Assembly (NCBI GenBank): GCA_004283055.1
Contig: SHLP01000010.1
Coordinates: 1-55,039, forward strand
Length of the DNA stretch: 55,039 bases
Source: Deltaproteobacteria bacterium
GTDB lineage: Bacteria > Myxococcota_A > Polyangia > Polyangiales > Houyiibacteriaceae
Reading direction: 5' to 3'
Positions within the stretch are counted from its first letter, which is position 1; every line of letters begins with the position of its first letter. This document shows positions 48,421-55,039 of the stretch, one piece after another. The notes below the pieces were generated by a model, which saw only the letters and a list, made by a program, of their open reading frames with translations, made no database searches and was not told the origin of the DNA. A program made the position numbers and the translations under genes.

Positions 48421-49317
48421 CTAGCCGAGACGCTCGATCCGTGGCGGCAACAAGTACGGGTACGGTTTTCGCAAGATGTTGCGATACAACCAGCGGTCGG
48501 CGCGTCGCGCAGCTTGCATCAGCTCCCAGGTCCGAGCGTCGCTTTTGTAGTGCGCACGCACCTCCTTTTCGGTGATCTCCGGAGTCAGACCGAACACGGC
48601 ATTGGCAACTGAAATTAGGGGCGGGAAAATGTCTCCCAGGCCTTCCTTGATGAGGTTGCCGAGGAAGTCCACCGCTTGTCCGCGGGTCGAGTGATAGGCG
48701 CTGAGAATCTCGCGAAGCATGAAGCGGTCTACGATCACGCGCACGGGTGCAGGCAAAGCTCGTGTCTGTTCGGTGAAATCGACGAGTTGCCTGCCTCGTT
48801 CGTCGCGAAGAAATGGTGTGCCAACGTCGAGGTAGCGGAGGCGCTCACCTTGAAACGCCCAATTGCTGAGCTGCCCGTCTGGAGCAAGGGTCGGCGACAC
48901 CGACGCCTGAATCTTCTCGAAGATCCTCTGCACGTAGGGAGCGGCCTCTTCTGCAGTCTTGCCACGAAGGAAATCAGGACCCAGCGTGCCTGGAGCGAGA
49001 AGGGGTTGCACGCAGTAGAGCACGTGGCCCTGTAACCGCTCCAAGATGCGTGTTTGCGTCTCGACGACATCGACGCCGCGAGCCCCGAGCTGCTCGACAT
49101 AAGAACCGATGAGAGCAGCGTATCGTTCGGCGGCCTGGCGCGAGGAGAAGGGCACGAGCCGCTTGCATGCGAACTGGCCATGCGGTGTCGAGAGTTTCAC
49201 GGCGATGGTGATCTCGCCATAGCCGATGACGTCGAGGTCGTCGGCGTGGCCCGTTCGCACGGCTTCGTCGAGTTTTCGCTCGAAAGCTTCGATTTCCGTG
49301 CGGGTGACCAGCGCCAC
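48421..49317 (-). CDS. Uncharacterised protein with kinase-fold-like motifs (possible DUF6206)
   Basis: A 298-residue soluble protein. Its N-terminal part shows a glycine loop VIGYGEITIAVKL (residues 30-42) and a Lys52 in CKRL that mimic the N-lobe of APH or HipA-like kinases. Later DGQLSNW (147-153) and YLDVGTPF (162-169) resemble a catalytic-loop Asn plus metal-binding Asp pair. The last 100 residues are helical and conserved-looking (EVRAHYKSDARTWELMQAARRADRWLY). I recall similar proteins labelled DUF6206 but cannot verify it. The GTG start shares one base with the aminotransferase stop (TAGTG), so the two genes are translationally coupled. A small-molecule kinase acting in the aminotransferase pathway is speculation. 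Confidence 0.75.
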   Translation of the reverse strand: MALVTRTEIEAFERKLDEAVRTGHADDLDVIGYGEITIAVKLSTPHGQFACKRLVPFSSRQAAERYAALIGSYVEQLGARGVDVVETQTRILERLQGHVLYCVQPLLAPGTLGPDFLRGKTAEEAAPYVQRIFEKIQASVSPTLAPDGQLSNWAFQGERLRYLDVGTPFLRDERGRQLVDFTEQTRALPAPVRVIVDRFMLREILSAYHSTRGQAVDFLGNLIKEGLGDIFPPLISVANAVFGLTPEITEKEVRAHYKSDARTWELMQAARRADRWLYRNILRKPYPYLLPPRIERLG

Positions 49318-50555
49318 TACGCAAACGCTTTCATCATCCGTGCGATCAAGTCTTCCGCTTGATCGTCCGTCAGAATCAAGGGCGGCAAGAACTGAAGCAC
49401 GGTACGGTCATTGCCCGCAGGAAAGCAGAAGACCCCTTGCTGCATGATCCGGAGCAGCGCGCCGAGCGCCTCCCTTTCACTGGAGAAACGAAGTCCCATG
49501 AAGAGACCCCGGCGCCGGAGCTCGAAAGGCAGAGGATCGAACGCCTCGGCGAATCGATTCGACAGGGCACGAACACGGTCGAAAAAGCCCGGCTCGCCGA
49601 CGATGTCCAGCACGGCCTGTGCCGCTACGCAGCCGAGCTCAGACCCCCCAAAGGTCGAAATGTGAACGAAGGGATTGGCTTCGGAGTCGAGAACCTCGTG
49701 CATGTCGCGCGTCATCAGTGTCGCCGTGATCGGATAGATGCCGCCCGAGAGCCCTTTGCCCGTGACGAGCGCGTCCGGAACTACGTCTTCGTGTTGGACC
49801 CCCCACCAACGCCCCGTGCGTCCGAGCCCCGTCTGGACCTCATCGACGATCAAGAGAGCGCCTCGATCGCTGCACAGCTGCCGAACGGTGCTGAAGTAAC
49901 CGGGCGCCGGAATCGGCATGCCCAAAGTGGCGGGTATGGCCTCGAGGATCACCGCTGCCGTGTCATCGTCGATGGCCGCTTCCATCGCGCCCGGGTCGTT
50001 GAACGGAACCTGGGCGAAACCGGGAAGGTTTGGACCAAACGGGTCGCGGAACTGGGCGTCGCCAGCAGCCAGCGAGAGCCCGGTGTGTCCGTGATAGCCA
50101 CCCCGCACCGAGAGGATCTCTCCTCTCCCCGTCGCGCCTCGCGCCGCCTTGATGGCCACGTCGATGGCCTCGCCTCCTGAAACGCCGAACACGACGCGGG
50201 GAAGCGCATGGTCGAAGGTCGCCGAAAGCCGCGCGGCGAGCGTTGCGCGCTGGCCAGAGACGAAATGGTGATTGCCGATATCGAGCTTGCCCAGGGCATC
50301 GGTTAGCGCTGCCGTGACCCGGGGGTTGCAGTGCCCGAGCCCGAAGACCCCGCCGTTGCAGTGGCAGTTGATGAGACGAAGTCCGGTGTACGCATCTTCG
50401 AACCAGATGCCCTCCCGTTTTCCCATGACCATCTGAAGGCCCATTTTCTGGTAGTAGGCGAGCTTGTTCGGCGCGACGTGCGTTCGAAAAACCTCGAGCA
50501 GATCTTCGATCTTGCCAAAAGGCTCTTGGGCTGAAGGCTGAGACATCGTCGGCAT
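49317..50555 (-). CDS. Class III PLP-dependent aminotransferase
   Basis: A 412-residue fold-type I aminotransferase (ornithine/GABA/acetylornithine group). The FEDAYTGLRLINCHCNGGVFGLGHCNP start, the phosphate contact GGEAIDVAIKAAR, the motif LLIVDEVQTGLGRTGRWWGVQHE and the PLP Lys in ALVTGKGLSGGIYPI are clear. Typical partner genes for arginine, GABA or polyamine use are absent, so the amino donor and acceptor are unknown. It is translated just before a kinase-fold-like unknown, with a TAGTG overlap. The downstream coupling suggests the two products act together. Confidence 0.92.
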   Translation of the reverse strand: MPTMSQPSAQEPFGKIEDLLEVFRTHVAPNKLAYYQKMGLQMVMGKREGIWFEDAYTGLRLINCHCNGGVFGLGHCNPRVTAALTDALGKLDIGNHHFVSGQRATLAARLSATFDHALPRVVFGVSGGEAIDVAIKAARGATGRGEILSVRGGYHGHTGLSLAAGDAQFRDPFGPNLPGFAQVPFNDPGAMEAAIDDDTAAVILEAIPATLGMPIPAPGYFSTVRQLCSDRGALLIVDEVQTGLGRTGRWWGVQHEDVVPDALVTGKGLSGGIYPITATLMTRDMHEVLDSEANPFVHISTFGGSELGCVAAQAVLDIVGEPGFFDRVRALSNRFAEAFDPLPFELRRRGLFMGLRFSSEREALGALLRIMQQGVFCFPAGNDRTVLQFLPPLILTDDQAEDLIARMMKAFA

Positions 50556-50735
50556 ACTACCCGAGCTTGCTCCTCATGGTGGCAACGCCCGAACCGAACC
50601 GCGCAACGGCTGCACGGAAGTCACGCAGTCGCGCAGGTTCTGCGCGCGAAGCCGTGGGAACTCCGTCAATTGCTGGTGTGAACGGCCGGCTTCGCGGCGC
50701 GGCACGCCGGTTGCAAGCGAGGACGGTCGGAGAAC

Positions 50736-51971
50736 ATGCAGGTACTCGGATATACCCACCCGGATTTCCGTTCCCTCCGGGACACGGTTCGCTGGTGCAC
50801 CCCTGCTCGCGGTGCGGGCGGCGTCGCGATCGCCGTGTACCACCGCGGAGAGCTCGTCGTAGATGTCGCCTGCGGTACGCGCGATAGGAACGGAACCCCC
50901 TTCGAGCCGGGGACGCTCGCCCTGAGCATGTCGACCGGCAAGGGCGTCATGGCGACCCTCCTCCATCAAATGGTCGACCGTGGCGTGCTGGACCTCGATG
51001 CGCCGGTCGCGAAGTACTGGCCCGAGTTCGGCAAGAACGGCAAGGGCGCCATCACGCTGCGGCAAGCCGCGTCGCACCGTGCGGGCCTGTATTCGATCGC
51101 CCGCGTCATCGATTCGTCCGAAGAGATGTTCGACTGGGACCACATGGTTCGCGTCATCGAAGACATGTGGCCCGTACACCAACCGGACACAGACTTTGGC
51201 TACCACGCCTGGACGGGAGGCTGGATCATCGGCGAGGTCCTCCAGCGCCAGACCGGCAAGACCTTCCCGCAGCTGATCAAGGAGAACCTCGCTGACCCGC
51301 TTGAGCTCGACGGGCTCTACATGGGGCTCCCCGAAAGCGAGCTGCCTCGAGTGGCCGAGTTCCTCATCCCGAAGCTCCCGCGCAAGGTCCTTCGCGGGCG
51401 CCCCCGGAGCGTTCGCGCGCGCGTTCGCCAGACCGCGTCCACCACGCTGCGATGGCACTCGGCGGTCGGGCAGTTTGTCGATGCGATGATCCCACCGGGG
51501 CTCGGCGACGTCCTGGGCGACCCGCGCTGGCTGACTTCGGTCATTCCATCGGGCAACGGTGTGTTTAACGCCCGCTCGCTGGCCCGGCTCTATGGCGCCC
51601 TCAGTCGCGGGGGCGCACTCAATGGAGTCCGCCTCCTGTCGGCTGCCGCCCTCGCTGAGGCTGCCGAAGATCAGAACCGACGCATTGGCCGGGTGATCCC
51701 TTTTCCTCTGCGCTTCAAGGTCGGCTACATGCGCCCTGTCTCGCTCGGCCTGCGCTTCTCCGTCGCAAGGCGTCACTTCGACGTCGGTCTCCCGAACCCC
51801 CACGCTTTTGGTCACTTTGGTTTTGGCGGCTCGGGTGCATGGGCCGATCCCGAACGCGAGCTCGGGGTTGGCATCGTCACCAATTGCTTTGGTGGTCGCA
51901 TTCCGGGCGACCTGAGACCCGTTGCCGTGGCGACTGCAACGGCTCGCTGCGCCGAGCGGCGCGGAGCCTAG
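50736..51971 (+). CDS. Serine hydrolase of the beta-lactamase/EstB fold
   Basis: A 411-residue penicillin-binding-protein-type hydrolase without a clear signal peptide, so probably cytoplasmic. The nucleophile motif SxxK is STGK in LALSMSTGKGVMAT; the second motif is the Tyr in FGYHAWTGGWIIGEVLQR, the usual pattern of the esterase-like (EstB, LACTB) branch. A later FGFGGSGAWADPERELGVGIVTN holds the third, glycine-rich motif region. Such proteins are esterases or peptidases; antibiotic hydrolysis should not be inferred. The 180-bp gap before it, to the divergent aminotransferase gene, contains no supported gene. Confidence 0.9.
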   Translation: MQVLGYTHPDFRSLRDTVRWCTPARGAGGVAIAVYHRGELVVDVACGTRDRNGTPFEPGTLALSMSTGKGVMATLLHQMVDRGVLDLDAPVAKYWPEFGKNGKGAITLRQAASHRAGLYSIARVIDSSEEMFDWDHMVRVIEDMWPVHQPDTDFGYHAWTGGWIIGEVLQRQTGKTFPQLIKENLADPLELDGLYMGLPESELPRVAEFLIPKLPRKVLRGRPRSVRARVRQTASTTLRWHSAVGQFVDAMIPPGLGDVLGDPRWLTSVIPSGNGVFNARSLARLYGALSRGGALNGVRLLSAAALAEAAEDQNRRIGRVIPFPLRFKVGYMRPVSLGLRFSVARRHFDVGLPNPHAFGHFGFGGSGAWADPERELGVGIVTNCFGGRIPGDLRPVAVATATARCAERRGA

Positions 51972-52016
51972 CTTCGACGTTGCAAGGGATCGCGGCCTGA
52001 CGTATCCAGCGCCTGC

Positions 52017-52772
52017 ATGCTCATCCTCGCCCTCCTCTTCCTTGTATCTGCGGCGCTGTACGCGTCGGTCGGTCTGGGCGGAGGCTCTACGTACAATGCG
52101 CTCTTGGTCCTCGCGGACACGGACTACCGCCTTCTTCCGTCCATCGCGCTGGCCTGCAACTTGATCGTGGTGGCAGGTGGCGTGTGGCAGTACCGGCGCT
52201 CGGGCGCGTTGAGCCTCGGCTTCGCGTTTCGCTTCGTAGCCCTTTCGATTCCGATGGCCTGGTTCGGGGGCAGGGTTCCGATTCAACGGGACACCTTCGT
52301 GCTCCTGCTGGGACTTTGCTTACTCGCAGCCGGCCTGGCGATGTGGTTTCAGCCCACCCGAACGAAGGCGCCGCGAGATCGCAGCGCTTTGCTCACCTGG
52401 CTCCTAGGGCTGCCTCTGGGCGGCGCGATTGGTTTCGTGTCGGGAATGGTGGGAATCGGCGGTGGGATCTTTTTGGCTCCTGCACTGCACCTGACCCGGC
52501 TCGCCGATCCAAAGCGCGTCGCCGCGACCGCTAGCTTCTTCATCATGGTGAACTCGATCGCGGGGCTCGTCGGCCAGACCATGAAGCAAGGGACGACTGC
52601 ACATCTGCTCGAGCTCGCCGACTACGTCTGGCTTGGCGTCGCGGTATTCGTCGGCGGCCAGATTGGAAGCCGACTCAGCGCCCGCGTTCTTTCGGGCCAC
52701 GTCGTGAAAAGGCTCACCGGCCTGCTGGTCCTCTACGTCGCCGGCCGCCTGCTGTACATCAGCTTCGTTTGA
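52017..52772 (+). CDS. TSUP-family (TauE/SafE) membrane transporter
   Basis: A 251-residue protein with about eight membrane helices and the duplicated family motif: LYASVGLGGGSTYNALLVL near the N-terminus and GFVSGMVGIGGGIFLAPAL in the second half. TauE/SafE proteins export or import small organic or sulfur anions such as sulfite, sulfoacetate or sulfonates. The start ATG lies 45 bp after the hydrolase gene. No sulfur or taurine gene is near, so the substrate cannot be named. It converges on the amidase gene with a 7-bp gap. Confidence 0.92.
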   Translation: MLILALLFLVSAALYASVGLGGGSTYNALLVLADTDYRLLPSIALACNLIVVAGGVWQYRRSGALSLGFAFRFVALSIPMAWFGGRVPIQRDTFVLLLGLCLLAAGLAMWFQPTRTKAPRDRSALLTWLLGLPLGGAIGFVSGMVGIGGGIFLAPALHLTRLADPKRVAATASFFIMVNSIAGLVGQTMKQGTTAHLLELADYVWLGVAVFVGGQIGSRLSARVLSGHVVKRLTGLLVLYVAGRLLYISFV

Positions 52773-52779
52773 GCGACCT

Positions 52780-54267
52780 TCACCGACAAAGCGGCCAGGG
52801 CTTGGCCTGCTCGAGCTGGGCGGCGAGCCTCAGCATGCGTGCCTCGTCTCCGAAGGGCCCGAGCAGCTGCACGCCCACGGGCAAGTCCTCGTTGGTTCGA
52901 TGGAGCGGCACCGACATCGCGGGTACGCCCGTCAAGTTGGCGACCATCGTCCGATGGAGCACCTGCCGCGAGAACGCCTCCATTTGGGCCTCCATCACGC
53001 GCTCCCGGAGCGGGCGAACGCCCAATAGACCCGAGGCCGGAGCGGAGACCAGGAAACGAAGCAGCCGCCGCTCCTGCGCGGTCGGCACCGCCTCGTCGAG
53101 AGGCACCGGGACCCGTCCCATCGTCGGGATCAGCAGCATGTCGTAGCGGGTGAAGAACTCGGCCAGCGCGAGACCCACACGCCGCCCCATCCACCGAGAG
53201 GCGCCCACCTGCTCGGCCGGAAGGGCGTTGCCCACCGCCGCAAGCAGCCTGACGACCTCTTCGAGAGAGCCCTGGACCTTTCGGCGGCCGTATCTCGCCT
53301 CCAACTCGGAGACAACGGCGGCCGTATTGGTTGCGCCGAGAACGATGGACGCCCGGAGGACCTCCCACTCGTCGAACGGGAGCGCGACCTCCTCGACGAC
53401 ATGACCCAAGTCCTGCAAAAGACGGCCCGTCGTGAGAACGGCCTCGACGCAGGGGCGTTCCATGGGCACACCGAACACCTCGGTGGCTGTCGACATACCG
53501 ACACGCAATTGGCCCAGATCGGCCTCTAGGCCGGCTCGAAATCGGGTCGGTCCGGGCGCTACGTAGGGCGAGCCAAGCTCTGGGCCCGCGGTGGCGTCGA
53601 GCATCGCGGCGCTATCACGGACCGTCCGGCTGACGATGTGGGAGGTCGACTGCCCCTCGTACTCCCAGCCGAAGTCGGGCCCGATCGGATTGCGTCCGCG
53701 ACTCGGCTTGAGGCCAAAGACCCCGCACGCGGAGGCCGGCATCCGGATGGAGCCTCCTTCATCGGTCGCGGAGGCCATCGGCACGATCGCTGCCGCCACG
53801 GCCGCCGCCGAGCCTCCGCTGGAGCCTCCCGCCGAGCGACTGAGGTCCCAGGGATTTCGGGTGGCGCCCCAGGCCTTCGGCATGGTGAAGACCGAGAGCT
53901 TGTACTCCGGCGTGTTCGTTTTGCCAAAGACGACCACCCCTGCCTCGACAAAGCGCCGCACGATCTCCGCGGTGAACGAAGACCGCTCCCCCTGGTGAAG
54001 CCGGCTCCCATTGCTCATCGGCGTGCCCTCGAGCGCATGGTGCGCGTCCTTGAGGAGAAAAGGCACACCCGCAAATGGCCCGGACAGCTCGGTTCGTGCA
54101 TGCGCGCGCGCATGGTCGTAGAGCGGGGTCACGATTGCGTTGAGCTTCGGATTCAGCTTCTCGGCACGATCGATGGCGGCTTCCAAAATCTCGCTCGGAT
54201 GGACTTCTCGATTCGCGACGAGCGCCGCGAGGCCTAGCCCGTCGTAGTCAACGTAGTCTTCGAACAC
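52780..54267 (-). CDS. Amidase (amidase signature family)
   Basis: A Ser-cisSer-Lys amidase of 495 residues. The Lys is in GVPFLLKDAHHALEG, the cis-Ser lies in RSAGGSSGGSAAAVAAA, and the nucleophilic Ser is in ASATDEGGSIRMPASACG. Family members include GatA, fatty acid amide hydrolase and nylon-oligomer hydrolases; GatB and GatC are absent, so this is not the tRNA amidotransferase in its usual context. I chose the GTG at 54267, with AAGGA 8 bases upstream; a GTG at 54297 would overlap the upstream gene by 29 bp. The stop of the preceding gene lies 1 bp upstream of the start, so the two are probably co-transcribed. Confidence 0.92.
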   Translation of the reverse strand: MFEDYVDYDGLGLAALVANREVHPSEILEAAIDRAEKLNPKLNAIVTPLYDHARAHARTELSGPFAGVPFLLKDAHHALEGTPMSNGSRLHQGERSSFTAEIVRRFVEAGVVVFGKTNTPEYKLSVFTMPKAWGATRNPWDLSRSAGGSSGGSAAAVAAAIVPMASATDEGGSIRMPASACGVFGLKPSRGRNPIGPDFGWEYEGQSTSHIVSRTVRDSAAMLDATAGPELGSPYVAPGPTRFRAGLEADLGQLRVGMSTATEVFGVPMERPCVEAVLTTGRLLQDLGHVVEEVALPFDEWEVLRASIVLGATNTAAVVSELEARYGRRKVQGSLEEVVRLLAAVGNALPAEQVGASRWMGRRVGLALAEFFTRYDMLLIPTMGRVPVPLDEAVPTAQERRLLRFLVSAPASGLLGVRPLRERVMEAQMEAFSRQVLHRTMVANLTGVPAMSVPLHRTNEDLPVGVQLLGPFGDEARMLRLAAQLEQAKPWPLCR

Positions 54268-54268
54268 G

Positions 54269-55039
54269 TCAAGATTCCTTTCGGGGACGCCGGGCACGGA
54301 CGCGCGAGTTCAAGATGGCGAGGAACGAACCGGCGGTCACGGCAGCGATCACATAGGCGCCGCCACGGCTCAAAATGTGGTCATGCACGTGGTAGAGGCC
54401 AAGGCTCGCGCCGATGCCAACGCCGTACGCAAACCAGGGTTGCTCGCGCCAGTCGATCGTTTGACGCTTGGTGATGACCGCGACGAACGGCCAGAACGAC
54501 GTCGACGCAACATAGGCGCGGTAGGGCTCGCCGAGCTCGGCGATGAGCCTGCGGTCCTGGTGCATGCCTCCCACGAACGAGAAGACGAGCGTGCCGATGA
54601 AGAAGACGAAGGTCACCCTCGACGGCGCAAGCAGGGCATGGGAGGCGGCCCAAATCGCGATACCCGAGAAAAACGGGTGCCGGGTGAGCTGCTGAATCCC
54701 GCGCGCAGGCATGACGCGATGTCGAAAGGTCGCCATCGGAAGCCGGGGGTAAACCAAGACCCCCGCAATGAACAGTGAAAAACCAACAACCGAAAGCGCG
54801 ATCAGCGCGCCGCGCACGGGGGGAATCGTCACCAGAAGAGAGGCCTGAGGCTCTGCGAATCGATGCTGCGCAACATAGTGCACCAGCGCGGCGAAGGTTC
54901 CGATGGCCACGAGCGAGTAGACGGCAATGAAACCCGCTCCACCGAGTCGCGCGACGATGCGCGTGCGAATCGACCGGATCGAAAGCACGACATGGCTGCC
55001 GCCAAACAAGAGCCACAAGAGCGCGGTGACCAATCCTTC
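54269..55039 (-). CDS. NnrU/isoprenylcysteine methyltransferase-like membrane protein, 5' end at window edge
   Basis: At least 254 residues with about six membrane helices. The conserved block TRHPFFSGIAIWAASHALL and the following HQDRRLIAELGEPYRAYVA match the NnrU and isoprenylcysteine carboxyl methyltransferase/phospholipid methyltransferase superfamily, in which the RHP motif binds SAM or haem-like ligands. The first possible start in the window is a TTG at 55033 with a GAAGGA directly against it, an unsuitable spacing, and the frame is open to the edge. The gene may therefore begin just outside. It lies 1 bp upstream of the amidase start. Substrate unknown. Confidence 0.85.
   Translation of the reverse strand, partial: EGLVTALLWLLFGGSHVVLSIRSIRTRIVARLGGAGFIAVYSLVAIGTFAALVHYVAQHRFAEPQASLLVTIPPVRGALIALSVVGFSLFIAGVLVYPRLPMATFRHRVMPARGIQQLTRHPFFSGIAIWAASHALLAPSRVTFVFFIGTLVFSFVGGMHQDRRLIAELGEPYRAYVASTSFWPFVAVITKRQTIDWREQPWFAYGVGIGASLGLYHVHDHILSRGGAYVIAAVTAGSFLAILNSRVRARRPRKES

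Noticed and set aside
50556-50735. Possible small gene or RNA in the 180-bp gap before the serine hydrolase
   Set aside because: No start codon with ribosome site and no recognisable RNA fold; it most likely holds two divergent promoters.
50574-52286. 570-codon minus-strand open frame opposite the serine hydrolase and TSUP genes
   Set aside because: Both plus-strand genes are well supported; the antisense frame has no motif or start signal.

Overview
The window is a GC-rich, gene-dense bacterial chromosome segment, most likely from a myxobacterium (Myxococcota). The best evidence is an adjacent mglB-mglA pair (24857-25952) that closely matches, by recall, the Myxococcus polarity switch. A PEGA-type Ser/Thr kinase, a sigma-54 activator built on FHA domains, and several lipoproteins with Asp/Ala/Gly-rich or cytochrome c domains fit the same group. 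I see no phage, insertion sequence, CRISPR array, rRNA or tRNA. Genes are packed tightly, with many 1-8 bp overlaps and GTG/TTG starts. Apart from two edge genes the content looks chromosomal and largely housekeeping.

Region 1-9902: a secreted or anchored Asp/Ala/Gly-repeat protein whose stop codon is the loop of a terminator hairpin; an HU-family protein; ybeY; a degenerate biotin-carboxylase-like protein; eno; an Lgt-family protein with altered active-site positions; and mutS2 coupled to a Ser/Thr kinase. Region 10027-17419 is one long plus-strand run: mutL, miaA, an AcpH-like protein, then a flippase-like membrane protein, a DUF2723-type membrane protein, a hexapeptide acyltransferase and a family 2 glycosyltransferase. 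The last four look like an envelope glycan or glycolipid module. A sigma-54 activator faces it.

Region 19028-25952: gcvT-gcvH-gcvPA without gcvPB, a small Cys-containing protein, a lipoprotein, sppA and mglBA. Region 25960-36710: leuS, two cytochrome c lipoproteins, a fatty-acid hydroxylase-type enzyme, thiC under a TPP riboswitch whose translational switch can be read from the sequence, a lipoprotein beta-galactosidase and a probable F420-binding (Ddn-like) protein.

Region 36750-45970: the division module ftsE-ftsX-envC, a crotonase-HEAT-like-TPR gene set, panB-panC, a lone cyclic-nucleotide-binding protein and a PEP synthase/PPDK regulatory protein preceded by an unusual 44-residue, very basic protein. 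Region 46170-55039: a mesaconyl-CoA hydratase-like MaoC protein, pcm, a CopD/HemJ-like membrane protein, a kinase-fold-like unknown, a class III aminotransferase, a beta-lactamase-fold hydrolase, a TSUP transporter, an amidase and an NnrU-like membrane protein.

I did not find a complete new multi-gene system. The most unusual items are the biotin-carboxylase pseudoenzyme (2571-3713), the 44-residue basic protein (45982-46116) and the Lgt, MutL and crotonase homologues that lack textbook catalytic residues. Family assignments are by recognition only; no database search was run.
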